A DNA stretch of 64,000 bases, taken from Chrysomallon squamiferum (Eukaryota > Mollusca > Gastropoda > Neomphalida > Peltospiridae). The notes beneath the pieces are model-generated. The model did not search any database. It had not been told where the DNA came from and worked only from the letters and a program-made list of their open reading frames with translations. The stretch spans positions 17,878,672 to 17,942,671 of the forward strand of contig CM022669.1 in NCBI GenBank assembly GCA_012295275.1, written 5' to 3'. A program made the translations under genes and the position numbers. Below, piece by piece: positions 55,625 to 64,000 of this stretch (position 1 is the first letter of the stretch; each line of letters begins with the position of its first letter).

Positions 55625-57278
55625 AGATGTTTTATATTTTCAGATATCCATTCTACATATTGAACACATTAGGAAAAGAAATAGATTTTGTCACTTGGCT
55701 TAGATATACAGTATGGATACCTCTGTATCCACTGGGCTTTCTCTTAGAAGGTAATACACTTTATTAATAATCATTTTCCATTTTTAAAATATAATAAAAT
55801 TTGCCATTAGTAACTTTATAATGAAAACTACATTAATTATAAATCTGTATTTATTATGATGGCTGGATCTAAGATGTCACAGAAATGGATATAAATAAAA
55901 GAAAAAAAAGAAAGAAAATAGTAAAATATATGTTCCCTAGTGCATTCAGATGAGACAAACAAAATATTGTTTATAAATTCTGAACGTAAGCATCAAAAAT
56001 GAATAGGTATATAAAAAAAAAAAAAAAAAAAAAAAGGAAAAGAAATTGATTTAATAATGATGTAATATTACAAGCTAAATAAGATTTATGATAATTTATG
56101 TTAATTTATCAGTGTTACATAGTACAGCAGTTTGTTAGAACTACAAATCTAATGTTCAGACTGGGTCTTCAAAAAAAAAAAAAAAAAAAAAAAATCTCAA
56201 AAACACAACCCCAATATTATAAAAGTTTTTTTTAAAAAAAACCTAAATATTACTAATAAGAGCAGAAAGTATGTTTTTCATATATGTAATTTTTCTAATT
56301 AAAATCAGAATAATTTTCAGTTTTATTTCTGATAATTATTTTTTATTTTATTCACTAAGTATAAGGTTTTTTTATTATTATTAATTGATTTAAAACATTA
56401 CTTTAAAAAGTTTTTATTTATATGCTGTTTATTTTATGTCCTGAAATGATAACATTCTCTTCTCTAGTTAAATTAACAAAATCTGTTTCATTTTTTCTAA
56501 TTTTTTTTTAACTGTATTTTAATTTTTTTTTTTATTTTACAGGTACCATTGTTATCATGTCAATCCCATTGTTCTCTCAGACTGAGAAGTTTTCACTCTA
56601 TTTACCAAATTCAACTAATTTTGCATTCTACTTTCCATGGCTGCTTCATGTTTATCTCGTCTTGTTAGCAGTTGGTATGTGGTGCTTTGTTTTATTCTAT
56701 TCTGTTTTTTTGATTTTTAGTGTCTTGTTTTAATTTTAAATTTTGTTTTTATTTCACAGTATTTTTAATATTTTTTATTTACTTTTTTATGTTATATTTT
56801 TATTTTTTATTTTTTTTGTTATTTTATTAAGATTAAATAAAATACAATAGTTTAAGTATTACTTGTTTTATTTTTTTTTGCGATTAGGGAAATATAAATA
56901 AAGAAAGAAATAGAAAGGAAAAAAGAAAGAAAAAAAAAGAAAAGAAATGACTATTTCCACTGGATTTCATTTAACAACATTAACAAAAAACTGTTCACTT
57001 ATTTATTTTTATTAGTATTGTAATTATTATTAAAAATAAGTTATTTATTATGTTTACTTAATTAATTTATCAACATTTCTATTTCATTCAGTGTTATTTT
57101 ATATATCAGGATTTTTTTTTTTTTTTTTTTTTCTATTTATTTTATTTCAATTTATTTTTTTACATTTATTCTAATTATTTGTTTATTTTATTTTTCAGCG
57201 GCATACAAAATGATGAACTACATGTACTTGCAGAGAAAGAAAAGGCTGGGGATTGGGGAGAAAAAGAAAATAAGATAA
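51436..57278 (+). CDS. HACD3: HACD3-type very-long-chain (3R)-3-hydroxyacyl-CoA dehydratase, 10 exons, 369 aa
   Basis: Catalyses the third step of the very-long-chain fatty-acid elongation cycle: dehydration of 3-hydroxyacyl-CoA to trans-2-enoyl-CoA in the ER membrane. Exons 51436-51519, 52127-52243, 52844-53020, 53641-53701, 54086-54196, 54378-54505, 55036-55148, 55644-55750, 56543-56674 and 57199-57278 join without a break (1110 nt with stop). Vertebrate HACD3 is about the same length. Domain order: CS/p23-like domain (about 5-105); acidic, charged linker (about 115-146); membrane-embedded dehydratase domain (about 153-350). The conserved YPLGFLLE carries catalytic Tyr292 and Glu299, seven residues apart as in the family. 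The C-terminus KKKIR fits a KKXX ER-retrieval signal. The CS domain separates HACD3 from HACD1/2/4. The ATG follows AAAA and an in-frame upstream TAA. Confidence 0.96.
52127..52243 (+). CDS. HACD3: HACD3 exon 2: CS domain
   Basis: Acceptor TTTTTTCCAG, donor GAG|GTGTGT, phase 0 both sides. Encodes DEDVDLAEDKISFTAQGLGL then KYSFEIYFYLPVDPE, beta strands of the CS (p23-like) fold. Confidence 0.95.
52844..53020 (+). CDS. HACD3: HACD3 exon 3: end of CS domain and acidic linker
   Basis: Acceptor TGTTCCCAG, donor AAT|GTAATT. Encodes YRVTATGVEIRIEK, the conserved WPRLT box and WLKIDFDKF, then the acidic stretch EEDTESEEEAVKN. In the family, WPRLT-like and W..DFD..  motifs close the CS domain. Confidence 0.95.
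53332..53370. repeat. Poly(T) tract in HACD3 intron 3
   Basis: About 38 consecutive T residues preceded by a short (AT)n. Confidence 0.9.
53641..53701 (+). CDS. HACD3: HACD3 exon 4: charged helix
   Basis: 61 nt, acceptor TTTTTAACAG, donor G|GTATTA. Encodes QQEKEMLDKIENDLMKDRES, a charged helix of possible coiled-coil type joining the CS domain to the membrane part. Found by phase: 0 in, 1 out. Confidence 0.9.
54086..54196 (+). CDS. HACD3: HACD3 exon 5: first transmembrane segment
   Basis: Acceptor ATCTTTTCAG, donor G|GTAATT. Encodes DYKKMYLFLYNMFQFIGYSY and IVFVLQYRFYKFGE. The YL..YN..Q..G pattern is the conserved opening of the HACD/PTPLA membrane domain. Confidence 0.95.
54378..54505 (+). 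CDS. HACD3: HACD3 exon 6: second transmembrane region
   Basis: Acceptor GTATTTGTAG, donor CAG|GTAAAT. Encodes HTAFDTVGSQMMVCQCVAML then EIVHPLLGLVKTGVLAPLAQ. The conserved pattern E..H...G.V and the polar QMM..CQ..A lie here. The minus-strand open frame over it is a shadow. Confidence 0.95.
54640..55035. repeat. Minisatellite of acceptor-like units in HACD3 intron 6
   Basis: Units of about 30-40 bp follow TTTCAGGTATTTTAAAAATA then TTTTTCATGTTT. Around ten copies run up to the exon 7 acceptor TTTTTCAG|GTGCTTGG at 55035/55036. Several units keep a TTTCAG or TCTCAG preceded by a T-rich stretch (near 54705, 54795, 54827, 54900, 55000). Confidence 0.85.
55036..55148 (+). CDS. HACD3: HACD3 exon 7
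   Basis: Acceptor TTTTTCAG, donor AG|GTGAGT. Encodes VLGRNFILFVLLL, a short loop, and AVWYLFVVWCAVEIVR. The W...EI.RY block that continues into exon 8 is a family signature. The acceptor is the last unit of a tandem array in intron 6. Confidence 0.95.
55577..55620. repeat. (AT)n microsatellite before HACD3 exon 8
   Basis: About 22 AT dinucleotides ending 23 bp before the exon 8 acceptor, in the branch-point zone. Confidence 0.93.
55644..55750 (+). CDS. HACD3: HACD3 exon 8: catalytic exon
   Basis: Acceptor TATATTTTCAG directly after a long (AT)n, donor G|GTAATA. Encodes YPFYILNTLGKEIDFVTWLR then YTVWIPLYPLGFLLE. Tyr292 and Glu299 in YPLGFLLE are the catalytic pair by analogy with the yeast Phs1 and human HACD families. 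Confidence 0.96.
56543..56674 (+). CDS. HACD3: HACD3 exon 9
   Basis: Acceptor TATTTTACAG, donor G|GTATGT. Encodes GTIVIMSIPLFSQTEKFSLY, a polar loop with PNSTNF, and the transmembrane stretch FPWLLHVYLVLLAV. The loop P.F...G..S..LP pattern of vertebrates is recognisable as IPLFSQTEKFSLYLP. Confidence 0.94.
57199..57278 (+). CDS. HACD3: HACD3 exon 10: cytosolic tail and stop
   Basis: Acceptor TTTTTCAG. Encodes AAYKMMNYMYLQRKKRLGIG then EKKKIR and TAA at 57276-57278. The basic tail matches the vertebrate ending in length and charge and fits a dilysine ER-retrieval motif. A longer open frame here in another reading frame (57179-57382) is a shadow. Confidence 0.94.
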
Positions 57279-57670
57279 ACTTGATGCAAAACCAAAAGCA
57301 ATTCAGACATTTACTCCATGTGTTTCATATCCATCACTGCAGCTTCAGTTACTTATCTTTTCTCAGTACTGTATTGTTGTGAAGTAAGAATCATTTGATT
57401 ATTTCATTGTGTATTTATTATTTACCTCATTTTATGGGCTCAGTGAATGCAGTTGTTTGTTTTTTTATTATTATTTTTGTTTTGTTATTATTTGATTTGA
57501 TTTGATTTTCTTTTTTTTGTATTGTTATTGTTAATGGTTTTTCACCTAGCTATCAGTGCATGAAATTTTAACATTTTCCTTATCATGTGAAATAATTCCT
57601 TGTTGTTATTATTGTTTACATGTATTTTTATATTTTTCCTGTATGAAAACAGAAATTAAATAATAATAAA
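57279..57670 (+). other. HACD3: HACD3 3' UTR, minimal extent
   Basis: Non-coding sequence after the stop. The first canonical AATAAA in the right orientation is at 57665-57670, and more A-rich candidates follow (for example near 59262-59275), so the UTR may be longer. Confidence 0.4.
57665..57670 (+). terminator. Candidate polyadenylation signal of HACD3
   Basis: AATAAA inside an A/T-rich run about 390 bp after the stop codon, with T-rich sequence further on. In such AT-rich DNA the hexamer is frequent by chance. Confidence 0.3.
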
Positions 57671-59738
57671 AAAAATTATGGCAAAAAAAACCAACAAAAA
57701 AAAATGAATGAAGAAAAAGGCAATTACAATGTGAAAAAAAACCAACCAACATAAACTTTTATAACAAAACATCTGTTATTTTATATTTTTAATGCCCGTA
57801 CATCTCATTCATGTTTTCTCTCATCTTGAATTTATTTGCGTTCAGTTAATACATGGTACGTGCTGACTTATATGAAAAAACTGAGTCACCCGTAATTCTG
57901 GAATAATTATTGATGCATTTAAAACCTTTATTCACATTACTCACTTCGCTTGAGCATCTAGTCTTACATTTGTGTCAGGAATGAAGTTGTGCAGTATTTG
58001 GCAGAAGATCAGGTCTTTACCTCAGGCCTTGGTATCAGCCCTTCTAGGTGCTCTATCTTGATTATTACCTTTTTCAACCAGTGCTCTACAAAAATGCTTA
58101 ATATATGCTTTCCTGTCAGTGGGTATATATTTATAAAAAGAATCCATTTGCTGTTAATCACTAAAGATAGCCTGTAAGTAACATTTTTTGAAACTGTACA
58201 GAAATACATGATTAATAATTACTAAAAAAAATGGGTTGAAGTATTGCTGAAAACTTTTTAACTTTTATACTAAACAGTTTCTAAGATAAAAAATATTTAC
58301 ATTGGGTTTTATATTGTTTTCTGTAATTCCAGTTTTAGTGGATATACAGTTTTTTTTCATATAATTATTATGTGTAGAAAGTGTTTTTAATTTTTACTAG
58401 AGTCTGGTTCGAAAGACTGGTTCTTGATGTTGTCAATGATAAATATTGGGTTCTGTTAATTTTCCCACCAGTCACAATAGCAATAGAAAAAAATAAATCA
58501 TTCATTGTGTTGTTATATACAAAATTTAGTTGTAGAAATCCATTTTTTGTAACACAGTTTGGTATTGTGAGAAAATGTTTTCATGTATAAATTATTTTGC
58601 ATTAATGTACTAGAGTCTCTAGGTAAAGGAATTAAAAATGATAAATTTTAACATTTCAGTGTAGAAGTGTATTTTTCAGTGCTTATAATAAAAAAATTAT
58701 AATATGGTGCATTAGATTGGGAAAATAATATACAATTTTTATTTCTTTTATTACTGTCATTTTGAACTGTTATATTTTAAAAATAACAATGAGATGATAA
58801 AAAACAGTGCATTAAAAAAAATAATAATAATAAAAATAAAGATTTCAATGAAAAATTATTACTGATAAAGATCCACAGTCAAGACTTTAGTAATAAATTG
58901 TTCATATGCTTCTTATATTACTTGTTTGCTGTATAATATTTTCTTGTGTATTGTCAGACATACATTCATTCTTTGTTTGCACCACAATATAAAATGCAAA
59001 ATTTTTAAGGTTTAAATTTTAATAACGAAAAAAGTGAGAATTTTATTCAGACACTGATGGTATAAAATATATCTCAGTATTTTTTTCTGTATGTGTGAAT
59101 TACTCTGTTTAAGTCAGTATAAGTGAGATTTGTTGATGACACTGACAAAATTTGTGATGTTGATGAATGATTGTAATTTATTATAAAAATTATGTACCTG
59201 AAAACATTTTGAGTTTGTTTTGTTTGTTGAATTTCAGACATTTTCTTTTCCAAAGACACAAAATAAAAAAATAAAAAAAGAAAGAAGTAGAAGAAGAAAA
59301 TAATTATAATATAAATTAAAAATCTGCATCATAATCTTTATTTAAGAAACTCAAATTTGACAGAAACTGAAAGTGTTCTATATTATAATAAATATATTTT
59401 CAGTTAATAGTTCTGTTAAAACATTAAAAGAAGAATATCATAAGTGCAAATTGCCTATTCAAACTGAGTCGCCGTTTTACCATTCTGTTGACGTATCATG
59501 CAAAGAATGTATTGATCATGTGACATGTTTACATGGGAACGTCCCTATACATATATGTTTTGAAGAAAAAAGAGTTTATTGTTTTTCAGTGAAAAACATT
59601 TTTAATTGTAGAAGTTTCATTTTCACATATATTTATTCTTAAATGCATTTGTAATTCTTCAACTGACTCCCAGACTGATTGTTTCTTGTAAGGTAATAAT
59701 TATTAGCATGGGTAAATGTTCATATGCACATGCACATG

Positions 59739-59769
<31 letters not shown>

Positions 59770-59810
59770 GCACTCAGAGACACAGATACACAAAACATAC
59801 ATTTTTAAAT

Positions 59811-59816
59811 TTATTT

Positions 59817-59867
<51 letters not shown>

Positions 59868-59880
59868 TTTTATTTTATTT
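59811..59880. repeat. (TTTA)n microsatellite
   Basis: About 16 TTTA units followed by (TTTTA)n. Confidence 0.93.
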
Positions 59881-60726
59881 TATTTTACTTTATTTTCTGA
59901 TTTTCAGCTATAAAATGCACTGAATATTTTTATTTGTCATCGTCATTACTATATAACTTTTTGTTGTTTTTTAACAAACACATTTGATCATTAACCGTAG
60001 TTCAGGTTTTATATATATTTTTATATATATATCACTCAATGTTAACTGTGTCACAACTAGAAGAGTGATATAATTTCATAGGTGATTTCTAAATAATGAA
60101 TCTTACAGGTTAGTAAATGCTAATTTATGTTCTGAAATGTTCTGAAATGTTATGAAATGTTATGAAAGGAAAACCTAACAAATCCGACAGTTTTTATTTT
60201 TGTTTTTTTTAGACAACATAGATCATCAGTGTTCATCTCTGGCACTGAAAAGAAAAACACATAAAAAACTATTAGCTGCCATCCAAAAGATTTTTAAAAA
60301 AAATAAAAAAACAAACACAAAATAATATATTATACTTGTTCCATTTATTTATTTATTTAATATATTTTTAATATCAGTATCAATAATAATAATGATACTA
60401 ATAATATTAAAAATTAGTAAAGTTCGACTAACACATAAAATTAATTCCATTAACACATTCTTCATAAACAATTTTTTTTTTTTTTTTTTTTTTAATGTCA
60501 CAAATCTATTACCTAAAGAATTTGTAAGTTTATAAACAGTTAGATGAAATGAACCCCAAACTGCAAAACATTCCATTAAAACCTCTTAAGACATCAGTCT
60601 CACTAAAACACAAAGTAAATTACCTAAGTCATCAATGTGTACAAGAATCTCACCTGTTTGTACCTGTTTTTATTACACCAGTCGTTACACCCTTGTTTTG
60701 TCACTAATCTGTACGTATTACAGAAA

Positions 60727-60729
<3 letters not shown>

Positions 60730-60811
<82 letters not shown>
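60730..60811. repeat. Compound (TG)n(AG)n microsatellite
   Basis: About 20 TG units switch directly to about 20 AG units near 60770. Confidence 0.93.
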
Positions 60812-60815
<4 letters not shown>

Positions 60816-61420
60816 AAATAGAAATTAAAAGAAGAATGTGAAAAAATAAGAGTTTAAGGAACTGCTTCTAAAAAGACTTAGTAAAATCATTAAAAATTGG
60901 GGAAAAAATTATAACTGATTTGCTGGTTTACTGTTTTATTAAAGCAAAACTGAAAAATAGCCAGATTTTTTATTTTATTTTATTTTTTTTTTTCCAATTA
61001 AACGATATTATGAAAATTAGAGATACCAAAATACATAAAACAAAATTTTGAACTTATTATATGTTTATCCAGAATTCAAATGGGGAAGTAATTATCTCTT
61101 AATGTTTTTCTCTCGTATATTCATTCATTCATTCATTCATTCATTTGTTTTACTTATAATGCTAAAAGAAAAGGTCCAGTGATCAGCAGCTTTACAAACG
61201 AACTTTTCTCATTATTGCGTAATTACTCTTGTACTGGCACAGAAAAATAAAACTGTTAATTTTAGCGCGAAGCTATCTATAAATTGTATACTTAAAGTTA
61301 ACTGTGTAAAACTGTGAATTTGAAAAATGATCACGTTCGTACCTAATTATTCCATATAAATTAAATTTAAATTATAAGACCTTTACATGTTGTTACTGCG
61401 AAATCCCAGTTTAATGTAAT

Positions 61421-61536
61421 TAATGTATAATTCATTAAAAATAATATTAATTAATGTGTAATTCATGAAAAATAATATTAATTAATGTGTAATTCATGAA
61501 AAATAATATTAATTAATGTATAATTCATGAAAAACG
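61421..61536. repeat. Tandem array, 31 bp unit, about 4 copies
   Basis: Unit TAATGTGTAATTCATGAAAA ATAATATTAAT starts at 61421, 61452, 61483 and 61514, with almost no divergence apart from TGTATAA/TGTGTAA and CATTAAA/CATGAAA. Confidence 0.95.
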
Positions 61537-61668
61537 AAAAGGTATTACTTTTGACGGACTTTTTTTGTTTTTGTTTTTTGTTCTCATTTTATCTTATTTA
61601 TTTATTTATTTATTTATTATTTATTAGTATTATTATTATTTTAATTATTATATGTAGATGATTAGATA

Positions 61669-61699
<31 letters not shown>

Positions 61700-62344
61700 T
61701 GCTTCATTTCATTAAATGCGTCTTCTTTCACAAAACGCTAAATACTCTACGTAAAGAAGAAAAAATAACGATTAAGAAATAATGGTTGAAATATCGTTGA
61801 TTTTGTTTTTAATTATTAGACGTTTTTACTGAATAAGCAAAGAGAAAAACAATACTGTATTTAATACTAAATATAAATATAAGACTTTAAATGCAAAGTT
61901 TACATAAATTTTACTTTTTCGTATTAACGCTAAAAAAAAGTTCATTTTACGTTAAAAAATAAATTATTTTATTTATATTTTTATTCTTATTTTTATTATT
62001 GTTGTTGTTATTACTATTATTATTATTATTACTATTACTACTTTAATTATTTATTGTTATTAATTTTATTTATTTTCAAAAATGTTCCTAGTTATTTTTA
62101 TAAAAACTTATATTATATTTAATAATAATTATTAGTAGAAATAATATTATTAGTAGAAGTAATATTACTAGTAGCAGTAGTAGTAGTATTTTGTGCTATT
62201 CTGAAAAACGTTTCAAAAATGTTAATATTATTTTGTTTTTGGTAATTCATGAAGCAATAACCGAAAATTTGATAAGCGTATTAGTTAAAAAGAATTCAAA
62301 AACAGATTAAAAAAATTTAGGCTTCAGATGGTTTCTTGCATGAT

Positions 62345-62661
62345 AACACTACTGATTTTAGTTTACCGCGCTAACATCCACTTTTTATAAAATGTATCAC
62401 TAAGCTATCAAGAGGGTATCATTTTAACCTAAAGTAATAAAAGAAAACCATTCAAAACAAAACAAAATTAAATTACGTTAAATTAAATTAAATTAAAATT
62501 AATAATAAAAATAAATAAATAAATGCTATAATAAATTAAAATATAATAATTCAATAATAAAAATGATTATACTAAAATGAAAGTTTAACCAGTATGTATT
62601 GCACATGTTTGTATGTGTGTTTTATTTTATTTTTTTTTTTTTTTTTTATTATTATTATTAT

Positions 62662-62700
<39 letters not shown>

Positions 62701-62963
62701 TATTAATGTCTGATTTTATTTTATCGTGCTAAAAATCCACTTTTTATCAAATATGTCACTAAACTATAAAGAGGGTATCACTTCCAGTTAATTAATTAAA
62801 ATAAATTAAAATAAAATAATAAAAGGAAACAATTCAAAATAAAATAAAATAAAAAATAAAATAAAATAAAATAAAATAAAATTAATAATAAAATAAAATT
62901 AATAATAAAATAAAATAATAATTTAATAATAAAAATGATTATACTAAAATAAAAGTATTGTGC

Positions 62964-63004
<41 letters not shown>

Positions 63005-63060
63005 ATTTATTTATCTATTTATTTATTTATTATTTGTTTGTTTGTAATATTATTAATGTC
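62345..63060. repeat. Tandem duplication, about 355 bp unit, two copies
   Basis: ATCCACTTTTTATAAAATGT ... CACTAAGCTATCAAGAGGGTATCA in copy 1 (from about 62345) recurs as ATCCACTTTTTATCAAATAT ... CACTAAACTATAAAGAGGGTATCA in copy 2 (offset 359). AATATTATTAATGTCT ends both (62696 and 63046, offset 350). AATAATAAAAATGATTATAC and GCACATGTTTGTATGTGTG / GCATATGTGTGTGTG also match. Confidence 0.88.
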
Positions 63061-64000
63061 TTTTTCAGGACCAGCAGGTATGTTGTTGGTCGACAGACAT
63101 ATACTAAACAAAACACATGTCTTTATTTATGTTCGCGGGCGTGCGTGCTTGGGTGCGTGAGTGCACAAACATGTCAATTTAAGAATTTATATTTCATTCG
63201 AAAATTGTATTTTTTCAAATAGCAACAACTTCTATGAAAAATAAATGAATAAATAAATAAGCAAAAACAATACCAGTAATAATAATAATAATAATGATGA
63301 TGATAATATAATTATTATTATTATATAATTAAATTAATAATATAATAATAATAATAATGATAATATAATAATAATAATAATATATTATTATTATTATTAT
63401 TATTATATAATTAAATAAATAATACAAAAATAATTAATATTCATGATGATGATGATAATAATAAATAAATAAATACACTATACCATTAATTTATTCACCG
63501 AAGAAAAATAACACAGTAGTCAGTTTACGTGCATTAAATATTTATTGACAGTTGTGAATTATACATATATTCCAACTGCAGTAATGACCATATTATTCCA
63601 CTTCATGAAATAAAGAAAGAGTTTTCTCAGTTCCTTAAAAAAAATAAAAAGGCGATAACGTCAATTATTATGGTATCAATCACAGACCTCTTTCAATAAT
63701 AATGTATATTTTTCTGAATTGTGTGATTTTAATTTTCTTTTTAAACTGGTTATATGAATTATCAATAATAATTTTACTGGGCTCCGAAATAAATACTCAT
63801 AAAAGGTAAAATAAATATTTATAAAGTTAATTAATATAACTCTTTTTAGTCATTGCATACGAAGAAAATGGGAACCTTGGATACACAATAACAGTACGTC
63901 ATTTTTTAGATTACTCTTTCTCCATTTTTGGAAAATGTCTGTTTTCATTAAAGGCTAATGGTGTCGGTGATAGGGAGCGAACGTAAACCCTCCGACTGGA

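Larger units (their letters stand above)
57671..64000. other. Right flank: no recognised gene
   Basis: AT-rich intergenic or UTR DNA. Contents: (AC)n at 59740-59767, (TTTA)n at 59811-59880, (TG)n(AG)n at 60730-60811, a 31-bp array at 61421-61536, (TTA)n at 61671-61700, a large tandem duplication at 62345-63060, T runs at 62631-62695 and (TG)n at 62967-63001. Open frames are short (at most 89 codons) and without family resemblance. The last 60 bp are GC-richer and could begin a neighbouring gene, but are too short to judge. Confidence 0.6.

Noticed and set aside
57179-57382. 67-codon plus-strand frame overlapping the HACD3 last exon
   Set aside because: Wrong frame; the spliced phase gives the basic tail ending KKKIR with TAA at 57276-57278.
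59373-59642. 89-codon plus-strand frame with several Cys residues downstream of HACD3
   Set aside because: No recognised zinc-binding or other domain, AT-rich ends, no splice partners identified; probably chance.

Overview
This is an animal (metazoan) nuclear window. It is very AT-rich and dominated by introns and intergenic DNA full of microsatellites ((AC)n, (AG)n, (AT)n, (TTTA)n, (TTA)n, long A/T homopolymers) and many short tandem arrays. Two protein-coding genes with canonical GT-AG introns can be assembled exon by exon. The repeat style, 7-12 kb introns and protein divergence from vertebrates suggest a lophotrochozoan invertebrate, most likely a mollusc and possibly a cephalopod. That placement is an inference from style only; no diagnostic marker is present. 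There are no bacterial, phage or CRISPR features.

Minus strand, 49929 down to 19430: nine exons encode the first 337 residues of a death-associated protein kinase (DAPK1/2-like CaM kinase). They cover the whole catalytic domain and the calmodulin-binding autoregulatory segment. All exon phases fit. A tenth in-phase exon candidate lies at 11885-11772. It is either a DAPK2-like C-terminal end (stop at 11762-11760, about 378 residues in all) or a linker spliced on to exons left of the window. No ankyrin, ROC/COR or death-domain exon was recognised here. One notable residue is Cys309, at the position aligned with the inhibitory autophosphorylation serine of vertebrate DAPK1 (Ser308).

Plus strand, 51436 to 57278: ten exons encode a complete 369-residue HACD3-type (3R)-3-hydroxyacyl-CoA dehydratase. 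It has an N-terminal CS (p23-like) domain, a charged linker, a multi-pass membrane dehydratase domain with the conserved Tyr and Glu, and a KKXX-type ER-retrieval tail.

The two genes stand head to head, with about 1.5 kb between their start codons. From 1 to about 11.7 kb and from 57.3 kb to the right end no further gene was recognised.

The accessory interest lies in repeat structure: a perfect 72-bp palindrome, a roughly 360-bp imperfect inverted repeat, a roughly 355-bp tandem duplication, and more than ten minisatellites. Several arrays abut splice sites: a 75-bp array runs into a DAPK 5' splice site, a decoy-acceptor array runs into the HACD3 exon 7 acceptor, and (CU)n tracts flank DAPK exon 5.
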